This document shows positions 7,273-14,995 of a DNA stretch of 15,424 nt, in pieces (the stretch's first letter is position 1; each line of letters begins with the position of its first letter). A program made the translations under genes and the position numbers. The stretch covers positions 1-15,424 of the forward strand of contig JAEZVS010000088.1 in NCBI GenBank assembly GCA_023443145.1, read 5' to 3'. The notes below the pieces were generated by a model. The model was not told the origin of the DNA, made no database searches, and saw only the letters and a program-made list of their open reading frames with translations. Source of the DNA: Bacillota bacterium. GTDB lineage: Bacteria > Bacillota > Peptococcia > Peptococcales > Peptococcaceae.

Positions 7273-7862
7273 TGATAATCATACTGGCCGCAATTTTGGC
7301 CTACGCTATTGGATCGGTATCCTTTGCTTGGTTGGTGGCCAAAAGCCAAGGGGTTGATATTTTAAAAGTAGGCAGCGGCAATGCGGGTTTTACCAATGTC
7401 TATCGCACATTGGGTATGCGCTATGCTGTTTTTGTGCTTGTCGGGGATATCTTAAAAGGAACGCTGGCTGCTGCTGTCGGCTTCTATTTGTGTGAAACAA
7501 CCGGTATGTTGGTGGCCTCCGTTTTTGTGATTTTAGGTCATACATTTAGCTTTCTCATCGGTTTCAAAGGCGGCAAGGGTGTGGCCACCGGTGCAGGGGT
7601 GCTGCTCTTTGTTTCACCCGTCACTTTTTTGGCATGTGCCCTCACGCTTTCTGTTCTGGCTTTTGTGACCGGCTATATGTCTGTAGGAAGTTTGGCTGCA
7701 GCCGTGGTTTGTCCGGTGGTGATGATGCTTACAAATGAACCGCCGCTTATTGTTGGTATTTTTACCATTTGCGCGCTGTTTGTCATCTGGATGCATCGAA
7801 AAAATATTGTGCGTCTAAAAAATGGCACAGAAAACAAAATAAGAGGAAAAGGGAGGTCATAA
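7272..7862 (+). CDS. plsY: Glycerol-3-phosphate acyltransferase PlsY
   Basis: PlsY is an integral membrane enzyme that transfers the acyl group from acyl-phosphate (made by PlsX) to glycerol-3-phosphate, the first step of phospholipid synthesis. The 196-residue protein is highly hydrophobic with several membrane spans and shows the three family loops: IGSVSFAWL (13-21), GSGNAGFTN (34-42; usually GSGNxGATN) and GHTFSFLIGFKGGKGVATG (89-107), then HRKNIVRLKNGTE near the C terminus. I chose the ATG at 7272, which shares a base with the der stop (TGATG) and sits 6 nt after AGAGGA; a GTG one codon earlier (7269) is possible. The next gene, gpsA, makes its substrate, so substrate supply and use are co-transcribed. 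Confidence 0.95.
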   Translation: MIIILAAILAYAIGSVSFAWLVAKSQGVDILKVGSGNAGFTNVYRTLGMRYAVFVLVGDILKGTLAAAVGFYLCETTGMLVASVFVILGHTFSFLIGFKGGKGVATGAGVLLFVSPVTFLACALTLSVLAFVTGYMSVGSLAAAVVCPVVMMLTNEPPLIVGIFTICALFVIWMHRKNIVRLKNGTENKIRGKGRS

Positions 7863-7863
7863 C

Positions 7864-8874
7864 ATGGCCAACGTTGCCATCTTTGGTGCAGGCAGCTGGG
7901 GTACAGCCCTGGCTCAATCGGCTGCCAGCTCAGGTCAGGATGTGGTGCTTTGGGCGAGGGATGCCCACCAAGTTGCTTCTATGAATGAAATTCGGGAAAA
8001 TACCCGATATTTGCCCGGCGTCACCTTACATTCCGCTATTCGCATCACCAATGATGTACTTGAATGCGCAGGAAGCGATTGCATGATCATTGCTGTGCCT
8101 ACGCAAAGTCAGCGTGCTTTTTTACGCGAATACGCGCCGCTTTTAAATGCGGCGGACCTCCTGGTGAACGTGGCCAAGGGGCTTGAAGCAGACAGCGGCA
8201 AAAGGTTATCCGCCGTTTATGAAGAAGAACTTTCCGATGTGCGCGCAAAATATAGCGTTCTGTATGGGCCCAGTCATGCCGAAGAGTTGGGACGTGCTAT
8301 GCCCACTGCTTTAGTGGCTGCCGCCTGGGATGAAAACCTTGCAGTTGAAGTGCAAAAACGTTTTATGTCGGAAGCGCTTCGTGTGTACACCAACAATGAC
8401 GTGGTGGGTGTGGAGCTGGGCGGAGCTCTTAAAAACATCATTGCTTTGGCTATTGGGATGACCATCGGCTTAGGCTACGGCGATAATGCTCGCGCGGCTC
8501 TTATGACGCGCGGCTTAGCAGAAATCAGCCGTTTGGGCGTGGCAATGGGGGCCAATCCCATGACCTTTTTGGGACTCACCGGCGTGGGCGATCTGATTGT
8601 CACCTCAACCAGTACCCACAGCCGCAATCGCACGGCCGGTATTCAGTTGGGCGAAGGCAGACCCTTAGAGTCGGTCCTGCAAAATATGGGCATGGTGGTG
8701 GAAAGCGTGCCCACTACTCGTGCCGCGTATCAATTGGCCCAAGATCTCGGTGTCAGTGCCCCTATTATTGAACATATGTATGCGGTGCTTTTTGAACAGT
8801 TTGATGTGAAAGCGGCAGCCTATGATCTGATGACCCGTACTCGAAAAAGTGAGCAAGAAGATTTTTTGAATTGA
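7864..8874 (+). CDS. gpsA: NAD(P)H-dependent glycerol-3-phosphate dehydrogenase GpsA
   Basis: GpsA reduces dihydroxyacetone phosphate to sn-glycerol-3-phosphate for phospholipids. The 336-residue protein has the Rossmann motif GAGSWGTALA (8-17), IAVPTQSQR (76-84), VAKGLE with Lys105, GPSHAEE (135-141), the catalytic-lysine segment ELGGALKNIIALAIG with Lys190, and HSRNRTAG with Arg256. The length and all motifs are normal. The ATG at 7864 is 1 nt after the plsY stop, with GGAGG at 7852-7856 spaced 7 nt. It is the last gene of the zapA operon, since a terminator follows within 10 nt. Confidence 0.98.
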   Translation: MANVAIFGAGSWGTALAQSAASSGQDVVLWARDAHQVASMNEIRENTRYLPGVTLHSAIRITNDVLECAGSDCMIIAVPTQSQRAFLREYAPLLNAADLLVNVAKGLEADSGKRLSAVYEEELSDVRAKYSVLYGPSHAEELGRAMPTALVAAAWDENLAVEVQKRFMSEALRVYTNNDVVGVELGGALKNIIALAIGMTIGLGYGDNARAALMTRGLAEISRLGVAMGANPMTFLGLTGVGDLIVTSTSTHSRNRTAGIQLGEGRPLESVLQNMGMVVESVPTTRAAYQLAQDLGVSAPIIEHMYAVLFEQFDVKAAAYDLMTRTRKSEQEDFLN

Positions 8875-8880
8875 ACCCTT

Positions 8881-8915
8881 CTCTCATGAGCCATAAGACT
8901 CGTGAGAGATTTTTT
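8881..8915 (+). terminator. Rho-independent terminator after gpsA
   Basis: A 10-bp stem, CTCTCATGAG (8881-8890) with CTCGTGAGAG (8899-8908), has one T-G wobble and an 8-nt loop. It is followed by a T-run at 8910-8915. It begins 7 nt after the gpsA stop and closes the five-gene operon. Confidence 0.85.
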
Positions 8916-8956
8916 GTATAAAGTATGTTATCTTACGTAAAATTAAGATTGTATTA

Positions 8957-8986
8957 TTGCGGGTATGCAACGATATATGCTATATT
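8957..8986 (+). promoter_or_regulatory. Probable promoter of the ykvA-like gene
   Basis: TTGCGG (8957-8962) is followed after 18 nt by an extended -10, TGCTATATT (8978-8986). The predicted start is near 8993. This falls after the in-frame TTG at 8957, which argues that translation begins at the later ATG at 9014. The scp genes may also be read from here, as no terminator separates them. Confidence 0.5.
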
Positions 8987-9013
8987 TGGGCTGATTCAGG
9001 AAGGATGGACAGG

Positions 9014-9289
9014 ATGTTTCAAAAAAATTTAAAACGTTTTCGCCATTTGCCCAACAATGTGTGGGTATCTCTTAAAATGTTGGGCGATGAGCGTGTGCCT
9101 TTGGCCAATAAACTTAGTTATGTCGGTTTGGCATTGGGTTATTTGATTTGGCCTTGGGATTTTATGGTGGATGTGCCTTTTTTTGGTCAGCTGGATGATG
9201 CCGCAGTATTTTTGCTGCTGTATTCGTTTTTTATGTCACGCATTCCTTTGGATATTCGTGAAGAACATGGATGGAAGCGTGCAAAGTAA
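9014..9289 (+). CDS. YkvA/DUF1232-family small membrane protein
   Basis: This 91-residue protein matches the DUF1232 (YkvA) pattern: VPLANKLSYVGLALGYLIWPWDFMVDVP followed by FFGQLDDAAV (about 28-75). The hallmarks are a hydrophobic helix, a Pro-x-Asp turn, an amphipathic link and the Leu-Asp-Asp signature before a second hydrophobic helix. The family has no agreed function and is thought to be membrane-associated. The ATG at 9014 is preferred because AGGAAGGA (8998-9005) lies 8 nt upstream; an ATG at 9005 overlaps that site. The basic N terminus (KNLKRFR) and C terminus (WKRAK) suggest cytoplasmic ends. It lies between the gpsA terminator and scpA, 61 nt upstream of scpA, with no terminator after it. 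Confidence 0.75.
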   Translation: MFQKNLKRFRHLPNNVWVSLKMLGDERVPLANKLSYVGLALGYLIWPWDFMVDVPFFGQLDDAAVFLLLYSFFMSRIPLDIREEHGWKRAK

Positions 9290-9290
9290 A

Positions 9291-9320
9291 TGGAGAAATC
9301 CGGGCGGCATGTGTTATTAT
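9291..9320 (+). promoter_or_regulatory. Possible promoter upstream of scpA
   Basis: TGGAGA (9291-9296, 4 of 6 to -35) lies 18 nt before TATTAT (9315-9320), a fair -10. The predicted start is near 9327, upstream of the scpA ribosome binding site. The match is weak; read-through from the ykvA-like promoter is an alternative. Confidence 0.3.
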
Positions 9321-9350
9321 GAATAGGTGGATTATGTGGGAGTTGAGTGC

Positions 9351-10073
9351 ATGAACACATCTCTGGAATTTCATATTGAGCATTTTGAAGGACCTATGGA
9401 TTTGCTCATGCATCTTCTGGAAAAAAACAAAATTGATATTTCGGACATTCCGATTGCGGAATTAACCGATCAATATTTGGCCTATTTGCGCGAACGCGAG
9501 GCCATGAATTTAGAGATTGCCTCCAGTTTTTTATTGATGGCGGCTCAACTCATTCGGATTAAAGTCCGTATGTTGTTGCCTCGGCGTCCCAAAGATGAAG
9601 ACGATCCGCGCCAACCTTTGGTGGAGCAAATTTTAGAATATCGGTTTGTCAAATCGGTGGCTCAAGAATTGGATCACCGTGCAGAGGCGGAAAGTAAGTT
9701 TGTGTCGCGCACGCCCAATAGAGAAGAATGGATGGATGATGTTCAACCAATTTTAGGACCCATCACATTATCGGCAGAAGGTTTGCGGGATCTCTTCTTA
9801 TCCCTCTTGGTTGAAAAACCGGAAGAACCGGTGGTGCATTTGGTGCAGCGGGATGTATCCATTAATGAATGGGTGGATCGCATTTTAAGGGCATTGAGTG
9901 AAAGTGAAGGGCTTTCTTTTGGTCGTCTCGTGGCGTCTTATGACAATCGCCAAGCTCTCCTAGGCTGTTTTTTGGCCATGCTGGAATGTCTGCATCAAAA
10001 TGATGTGATTATTCGCCAAGATGTGCGTTTCGGCCCCATTTGGATATTGCCGAACGGAGAGGATTTGTTGTGA
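9351..10073 (+). CDS. scpA: Segregation and condensation protein A (ScpA)
   Basis: ScpA is the kleisin subunit that bridges the Smc heads with ScpB in the bacterial condensin complex. The 240-residue protein begins with the conserved LEFHIEHFEGPMDLL (5-19), followed by LLEKNKIDISDIPIAELTDQYLAYL and EIASSFLLMAAQLIRIKVRMLLP, which form the N-terminal Smc-neck-binding helices. The C-terminal winged helix is about 170-235. The ATG at 9351 has GGGAG at 9338-9342 spaced 8 nt and gives the canonical N terminus; an in-frame GTG at 9327 lacks a binding site. Its stop overlaps the scpB start by 4 nt, matching the one-to-two stoichiometric partnership of these proteins. Confidence 0.96.
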   Translation: MNTSLEFHIEHFEGPMDLLMHLLEKNKIDISDIPIAELTDQYLAYLREREAMNLEIASSFLLMAAQLIRIKVRMLLPRRPKDEDDPRQPLVEQILEYRFVKSVAQELDHRAEAESKFVSRTPNREEWMDDVQPILGPITLSAEGLRDLFLSLLVEKPEEPVVHLVQRDVSINEWVDRILRALSESEGLSFGRLVASYDNRQALLGCFLAMLECLHQNDVIIRQDVRFGPIWILPNGEDLL

Positions 10074-10642
10074 GTTTGGATTCGTCATATAAAAAAATTA
10101 TAGAAGGTTTGCTTTTTATTGCTGAGCAGCCGTTGAGTGAAGAGGCTCTGGCAGAGATGCTTCACATAGACCGTGTGAACATCCGAGATCTCTTGAGTGA
10201 CTTAATGGCTGAATATGGTGCGAACCGGCATGGATTTGTGCTCCGTGAAGTGGGCGGCGGCTATCGTTTTTACGCCGGCGAAGAAGCTTCCGCTTATGCC
10301 AGAGCCCACCTTAAGCCGCGCGTACAAAAGCTGTCGGCAGCAGCTTTGGAAACCCTGGCTATTGTAGCCTATCGTCAACCTGTAACACGAGGCGAGATGG
10401 AACACATTCGAGGCGTCAACTCTGATGGCGCCCTGCGTACACTGTTGGAGTATCAATTGGTGGAAGAATGCGGACGCAAAGAGGCGCCGGGGCGTCCTGT
10501 GCTTTTTCAAACCACCGATTATTTTCTGGAGGCCTTTGGCCTGAACGCACTTGGCGAGTTGCCTGAGCCTTGTGCGATGCCTTCGGAGCACATATCTATA
10601 AGTGACGATGGTTCTGAAGAATACCCCTGTCAGGAGGAATAA
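10070..10642 (+). CDS. scpB: Segregation and condensation protein B (ScpB)
   Basis: ScpB forms a dimer of winged-helix proteins that binds the middle of ScpA in the Smc complex. The 190-residue protein has winged helix 1 (about 8-80; IEGLLFIAEQPLSEEALAEML) and winged helix 2 (about 85-160) with the hallmark LSAAALETLAIVAYRQPVTR (88-107) and GRPVLFQTTDYFLEAFGL (141-158). The start is the GTG at 10070, which overlaps the scpA stop as GTGA and has GGAGAGGA at 10056-10063 spaced 6 nt. An upstream in-frame ATG at 10040 lies inside scpA and has no binding site. The acidic C-terminal tail after residue 165 is not conserved in the family as I know it. Confidence 0.96.
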   Translation: MSLDSSYKKIIEGLLFIAEQPLSEEALAEMLHIDRVNIRDLLSDLMAEYGANRHGFVLREVGGGYRFYAGEEASAYARAHLKPRVQKLSAAALETLAIVAYRQPVTRGEMEHIRGVNSDGALRTLLEYQLVEECGRKEAPGRPVLFQTTDYFLEAFGLNALGELPEPCAMPSEHISISDDGSEEYPCQEE

Positions 10643-10644
10643 CT

Positions 10645-12468
10645 ATGTGTGGTATTGTTGGATATATTGGTGAACGTTCAGCTCAGGATGTGCTGATGAA
10701 AGGGCTTAAAAGCCTGGAATATCGTGGCTATGATTCGGCAGGTCTGGCCATTTTAGACGATGACACCATTGCCGTATCGAAAGAAGAAGGCAAGCTGGAT
10801 GTGCTGGCCGAAGCCTTGGCCAACCATCCGCTGAAAGGGCATGTGGGTATCGGCCATACCCGTTGGGCGACCCATGGTAAGCCATCTCAGCCCAATGCCC
10901 ATCCTCATTTGGGTCCTGAGGGTAAGATTGCCGTGGTGCACAATGGCATTATTGAAAACTATCAGGAGTTGAAAAAAGATTACCTAGAGGGACATATTTT
11001 CCGTTCTGAAACCGACACGGAAGTGGTGGCGCATCTGTTGGAACATTTTTATGAGGGCGATATTTTTCAAACGGTGCTTAAAGTGAAAGAACTCATTGAA
11101 GGATCTTATGCCCTTGAAATCATTTCTTCCGATGAGCCGGACCGCATCGTGGTTTGCCGCAAAGAGTCACCGTTGGTTTTGGGGCTGGGTGATGGCGAAC
11201 AGTTTGTAGCATCTGATGTGCCGGCGCTGCTTTCTTATACCAAAAAATGTGCTTATCTTGAAAATGGGCATCTTGCTCTGGTTCAGGCCGATGGGGTGCG
11301 GGTTTTTTCAGATGCCGGTATTGAAGTGCCTTATGAAGTGGATGACATTCAATGGAGTGAAGAAGCGGCTGAAAAAGGCGGCTACGATCACTTTATGATC
11401 AAAGAAATTTTTGAGCAGCCTCACACATTTCATCAAGTGATGGCCGGCCGTTTGGAAGAAGATCGTGTACGGTTTAAAGAATTTGAACTTTCCGTTGATG
11501 CGGTTTGTGCCTACCGTGAAGTTTATATTGTGGCCTGCGGGACAGCCTATCACTCCGGACTGGTGGGCAAAACTATTTTGGAAAAAGCGTTGAAACGCCC
11601 TGTATCGGTGGAAGTGGCTTCAGAATTTCGTTATCGCGATCCCATGATGGATGAAAATTCTTTGGTGATTTTAATCAGCCAATCGGGTGAAACGGCCGAT
11701 ACCATGGCGGCACTTCGCGAGGCAAAAGCCAAAGGCGCCACCACACTTGCCATCACGAATGTGGTGGGCAGTGCTATATCAAGAGAAGCGGACATGGTCA
11801 TTTATTTATGGGCAGGGCCGGAAATTTCGGTGGCATCTACCAAGGCGTATACGTCCATGTTGATTGCCCTGTATCTTTTGGGACTTTATTTGGGAGAACG
11901 CACAGGACACTTCAGCCCTAGCTTTCTGAAAGAAATGGTTGGAGCTTTAAAAGACCTGCCTCAACAAGCTCAAAAGTTACTTTCTGAAGAATCGCATCAA
12001 CAGGTGCAAATCCTTTCAGAAAACATTCAACAAGCAGAACATCTATTTTATATTGGTCGCGGCATGGATTGGGCGGTGGCTCAAGAAGGTGCTTTAAAAC
12101 TGAAAGAAATATCTTATATTCATGCAGAAGCCTATGCCGCAGGTGAACTCAAGCACGGTACATTGGCCCTGATTACGGCTGAAACACCGGTGATTACTGT
12201 GGCTCTTCAGGAAGACACCTTTGATAAAACCATGAGCAATATGCAGGAAGTGCTGGCTCGCGGAGCTTCATCCATCGTGATTTTGCCGGAAGGGCGCACC
12301 TATTCGGACGAACGTGTGTGCATTGTGCATATTCCGGCTTGCCCGGACTTTCTATCGCCGGCGCTGGCAGCCATTCCCTTACAGCTTCTGGCATACCATA
12401 CTGCAAAAAATCGCGGCTGTAATATTGATCAGCCTAGAAACTTGGCAAAAAGTGTTACTGTAGAATAA
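10645..12468 (+). CDS. glmS: Glutamine-fructose-6-phosphate aminotransferase (GlmS)
   Basis: GlmS makes glucosamine-6-phosphate from fructose-6-phosphate and glutamine, the entry step to peptidoglycan amino sugars. The 607-residue protein is full length. The N-terminal glutaminase has nucleophile Cys2 in MCGIVGYIG, HTRWATHG (71-78), and NGIIENY (100-106). Two SIS isomerase domains follow, with ACGTAYHSG, ISQSGETADT and the second-domain GRGMDWAVAQEGALKLKE, and it ends with the family signature PRNLAKSVTVE. The ATG at 10645 follows AGGAGG (10632-10637) and is 2 nt after scpB. That gap leaves no room for the glmS ribozyme found ahead of this gene in many Firmicutes, so feedback control would have to be by another route. 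Co-transcription with scpAB seems likely. Confidence 0.97.
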   Translation: MCGIVGYIGERSAQDVLMKGLKSLEYRGYDSAGLAILDDDTIAVSKEEGKLDVLAEALANHPLKGHVGIGHTRWATHGKPSQPNAHPHLGPEGKIAVVHNGIIENYQELKKDYLEGHIFRSETDTEVVAHLLEHFYEGDIFQTVLKVKELIEGSYALEIISSDEPDRIVVCRKESPLVLGLGDGEQFVASDVPALLSYTKKCAYLENGHLALVQADGVRVFSDAGIEVPYEVDDIQWSEEAAEKGGYDHFMIKEIFEQPHTFHQVMAGRLEEDRVRFKEFELSVDAVCAYREVYIVACGTAYHSGLVGKTILEKALKRPVSVEVASEFRYRDPMMDENSLVILISQSGETADTMAALREAKAKGATTLAITNVVGSAISREADMVIYLWAGPEISVASTKAYTSMLIALYLLGLYLGERTGHFSPSFLKEMVGALKDLPQQAQKLLSEESHQQVQILSENIQQAEHLFYIGRGMDWAVAQEGALKLKEISYIHAEAYAAGELKHGTLALITAETPVITVALQEDTFDKTMSNMQEVLARGASSIVILPEGRTYSDERVCIVHIPACPDFLSPALAAIPLQLLAYHTAKNRGCNIDQPRNLAKSVTVE

Positions 12469-12499
12469 CATTCAGCACCCTGAAAGGATGGATGTAATC

Positions 12500-12982
12500 A
12501 TGGAGTATTTACCTCTCGGATTTTTCATTCTGGGTTTTCTATTAATTCTAACCGAAATATTTATCCCTGGTTTTGGCGTTTTTGGGATTGTGGGCACGAT
12601 CTGTGTACTCATCGGAATATATCTTATAGAAGATAATTTGTATATGGCGTTGATTGAAATGGCCGTGGTCATCATTGTAATGGCCATTTTGATGCCGCTT
12701 CTGATAAAAATGATGGGACGCAGCGAGCGGGTACAAAAACTCGGTCTTGCTCAATCGCTTACAACTGAAGAAGGGTTCACCTCAAGAAAAGCCGGATTGG
12801 AGCAATATATTGGCATGACAGGCACAGCCTTGACCAATTTGCGCCCGGCAGGTGTGATGGTGATGGCAGATGACAAAAGATTGGATGTGGTGACCAGAGG
12901 CGATTATATTGACAAAGGTGCTGAAGTTGAAGTTGTGGCCATTGATGGTACGTGGCTGGTGGTCCGTCAATTGAACGGATAG
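12500..12982 (+). CDS. Short NfeD-family membrane protein
   Basis: The protein belongs to the NfeD family, partners of bacterial flotillins. The 160 residues are the short form without the ClpP-like protease domain: three membrane segments (about 5-22, 26-44, 50-70), a linker, and a C-terminal OB-fold domain (about 103-158; MTGTALTNLRPAGVMVMADDKRLDVVTRGDYIDKG). The start is uncertain. The ATG at 12500 is about 12 nt after AAAGG and begins the first membrane segment cleanly. An in-frame ATG at 12488 would give 164 residues but abuts the AAAGG with no spacing. It lies 31 nt after glmS without a terminator, and directly before floA, matching the nfeD-floA pairing known from Bacillus (yqeZ-yqfA). 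Confidence 0.88.
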   Translation: MEYLPLGFFILGFLLILTEIFIPGFGVFGIVGTICVLIGIYLIEDNLYMALIEMAVVIIVMAILMPLLIKMMGRSERVQKLGLAQSLTTEEGFTSRKAGLEQYIGMTGTALTNLRPAGVMVMADDKRLDVVTRGDYIDKGAEVEVVAIDGTWLVVRQLNG

Positions 12983-13006
12983 TGCAGCAAAGGAAGGATG
13001 AAGAGT

Positions 13007-13981
13007 ATGATTGTTTATTACGGTGTATTTTTGGCATTTGTTATCATCATTGCGGTTTCCCTTTTTGCATATTTTATTCCTGTCGGCCTCTGGGTATCGG
13101 CGATGGCGGCCAAAGTGCGCGTGTCTTTGGGAAATTTGGTGGGCATGCGCCTGAGACGGGTCCGTCCGCAGACCATTGTGTTGCCCCTCATTAAAGCCAC
13201 TAAAGCAGGGCTAAATATTGATATTTCTAAGTTGGAAGCACACTATTTGGCCGGCGGCGATGTTGATCGCGTGGTGGACGCATTGATTGCCGCGGAACGC
13301 GCCGGCATCGATTTGGATTTCTCACGTGCCGCTGCCATTGACTTGGCCGGACGTGATGTGCGTGAAGCCGTGATTATTTCCGTCACACCTAAAGTCATTA
13401 CCACCGCGCCCATCGCAGCAATGGCCAAAAATGGCATTCAAGTGGTGGTCACTGCCCGCGTCACTGTGCGCGCCAACATCGACCGACTTGTTGGGGGTGC
13501 AGGGGAAGAAACCATCATCGCCCGTGTTGGGGAAGGGATCGTATCCACTGTAGGGAGTTCAGACAGCCACAATCAAGTGCTTGAAAATCCCGACAGCATT
13601 TCCAAAACTGTCTTGGGTAAGGGTCTTGATGCAGGTACTGCTTTTGAAATTCTCTCTATCGATATTGCCGATGTCGATGTAGGCAGAAACATCGGTGCCG
13701 AACTGCAAATGGATCAGGCCGAAGCAGATAAGAACATCGCTCAGGCCAAAGCCGAAGAGCGACGCGCTATGGCTGTGGCCACCGAACAGGAAATGAAGGC
13801 TAAGGTTCAGGAAATGAAAGCCAAAGTGGTGGAAGCCGAAGCCGAAGTGCCCTTGGCCATGGCTGAAGCGTTCAAGAGCGGCAACCTAGGCGTCATGGAT
13901 TATTATAAAATGATGAATGTACAGGCAGATACCACCATGCGTGGACAAATCGGCCGCGCCACAGGCGACAGCGACAAATAA
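13007..13981 (+). CDS. floA: Flotillin-like protein FloA
   Basis: FloA is a membrane scaffold of the SPFH/flotillin class that organises functional membrane microdomains and influences membrane fluidity. The 324-residue protein has an N-terminal hydrophobic hairpin (about 4-34) and a PHB/SPFH domain. It then has an Ala/Glu-rich coiled coil (about 240-290; [22 protein letters not shown], then EVPLAMAEA) and ends with [22 protein letters not shown], all normal for YqfA/FloA. A pair of 7-residue units QEMKAKV is encoded by two 21-nt copies at 13787-13828 that differ only at third codon positions; the family normally has a similar doublet. The ATG at 13007 is chosen over 12998 because AAGGA at 12994-12998 then has 8 nt spacing. 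nfeD ends 24 nt upstream. Confidence 0.96.
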   Translation: MIVYYGVFLAFVIIIAVSLFAYFIPVGLWVSAMAAKVRVSLGNLVGMRLRRVRPQTIVLPLIKATKAGLNIDISKLEAHYLAGGDVDRVVDALIAAERAGIDLDFSRAAAIDLAGRDVREAVIISVTPKVITTAPIAAMAKNGIQVVVTARVTVRANIDRLVGGAGEETIIARVGEGIVSTVGSSDSHNQVLENPDSISKTVLGKGLDAGTAFEILSIDIADVDVGRNIGAELQMDQAEADKNIAQAKAEERRAMAVATEQEMKAKVQEMKAKVVEAEAEVPLAMAEAFKSGNLGVMDYYKMMNVQADTTMRGQIGRATGDSDK

Positions 13982-14015
13982 GACATCGCTCATTCTGACC
14001 TAAAGGAGTGATGGC

Positions 14016-14699
14016 ATGGATGTCATAATGGCGATCATCTTTGTGGGTCTTATTATTCATGGTATTAAGAAAAACCAAGAGAGTCAAAAGAAACGCTCTC
14101 AGAAAAAAACACCTGAAGAAAAGCCCATCGCTTACGTAAACACCGAACATCCCAAAGAGGTAAAAGAAACCCGCTATGTGCGCATCGACGATCCCAAATC
14201 GCCGAAAAAAGCCGATAAAACGAAGTGGGATAAAACCGTTGACGAATATAAAAAGCGAGCAATGAAAGGGCCGCTGCAAGAATTGGTGACAGCGTTGGAA
14301 GAACTGGCGGATGCCGGAAAAAATGTGATTGAGAAACAAGATGCGAAAGGCTCATCCAAACCTTCTGTACAGCCGTCATCTAAAGAGCGGTCGCAACATG
14401 TTAAAAACAAGCGCCAGGATAAATATGAGAGACGTAAGCCCCGTTCTACGTCACGGCTGCAAAAAAAGACTGCCCCTAAAGAAGCCGACGATGTCATCGA
14501 CCTTGAGGTTTCAGAAAACTACACGCCCCGACTGACCACCATGAAAAAAAGCCGTTATGCCAATCGCGGTCTTAAAATTGAAGTGGAAGACATTGATGGG
14601 GACGTGCAAAACAAACAGATGACAACACTTGCTTTCGATGGCGATTCGGTGGTGAAGGGTGTAATCTGGAAAGAAATATTGGATAAGCGCGTAAGCTAA
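14016..14699 (+). CDS. Lysine-rich N-terminally anchored protein of unknown function
   Basis: I do not recognise a named function. The 227-residue protein begins with one short hydrophobic stretch (residues 3-16) that could anchor it in the membrane, followed by a very basic, Lys/Glu/Ser/Pro-rich and probably disordered body with a short amphipathic helix near 85-105 (GPLQELVTALEELADAG). The final 22 residues, FDGDSVVKGVIWKEILDKR and onwards, are hydrophobic and look conserved. They resemble the short tail of form G-I-x-x-x-E-I-L that I recall at the end of uncharacterised Clostridia membrane proteins (memory, not checked). The ATG at 14016 follows AAAGGAG (14002-14008) with 7 nt spacing. It lies 34 nt after floA and before a terminator, so it is the last gene of the nfeD-floA unit and may work with flotillin. 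Confidence 0.8.
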   Translation: MDVIMAIIFVGLIIHGIKKNQESQKKRSQKKTPEEKPIAYVNTEHPKEVKETRYVRIDDPKSPKKADKTKWDKTVDEYKKRAMKGPLQELVTALEELADAGKNVIEKQDAKGSSKPSVQPSSKERSQHVKNKRQDKYERRKPRSTSRLQKKTAPKEADDVIDLEVSENYTPRLTTMKKSRYANRGLKIEVEDIDGDVQNKQMTTLAFDGDSVVKGVIWKEILDKRVS

Positions 14700-14733
14700 C
14701 GTCTTATTCGCTCACAACAGTAAAAATAAAATG

Positions 14734-14773
14734 AAAGACAAACCTCGCATTTTCATGCGAGGTTTGTCTTTTT
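14734..14773 (+). terminator. Strong rho-independent terminator, possibly bidirectional
   Basis: A perfect 17-bp stem (14734-14750 with 14755-14771) has a TTTC loop and a T-run at 14769-14773. The 5' flank is A-rich (AAAATAAAATGAAA), so the minus-strand reading also ends in T residues and could stop the opposing M20 peptidase transcript. It lies 34 nt after the last gene of the floA unit. Confidence 0.92.
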
Positions 14774-14774
14774 A

Positions 14775-14995
14775 AGGAATATTTGCCAAATAGAGTGCTA
14801 TCATGAGTTGTGTATACCAAATAAAAACTATGTGTGCTGAAGAAATTAAAGCCCTCTGAACATATCTTTTGAATAAGATTATTGAAACATGAAATGAAGA
14901 GAGAATCAGGAGGTTTTTTTCAAAATGTTATAGTAATTTTTGGCTTATGCACAATAGTTTTTATTTGCTTGCTCTAATAGCAAACAAGGTGTTGA
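14775..14995. other. AT-rich intergenic stretch, no gene seen
   Basis: No convincing coding frame on either strand, no tRNA and no clear promoter. An isolated AGGAGG (14908-14913) precedes ATG TTA TAG, so it starts no real gene. A short inverted repeat TTTGCT/AGCAAA (14964-14969 with 14979-14984) has no T-run. Composition is visibly richer in A+T than the operons to the left. Confidence 0.6.

Noticed and set aside
9327..9350. GTG upstream extension of scpA
   Set aside because: No ribosome binding site before it, the extra residues are not family-like, and GGGAG is correctly placed for the ATG at 9351.
13787..13828. 21-nt tandem duplication in floA
   Set aside because: The copies differ at several third codon positions and a similar doublet is normal in FloA coiled coils as I recall them, so it is not a recent repeat.
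12488..14030. The NfeD upstream ATG and the 14016 gene both begin with codons for MDVIM
   Set aside because: Only five residues are shared and the 12488 start has no spaced ribosome binding site; most likely chance.
14908..14933. Consensus AGGAGG followed by ATG at 14925, like a gene start
   Set aside because: The frame stops after two codons and neighbouring frames give only a short unrecognisable peptide.
14964..14984. Short inverted repeat as a terminator for the M20 gene
   Set aside because: Only 6 bp of stem with no following T-run on either strand; the 14734-14773 hairpin is a better candidate.
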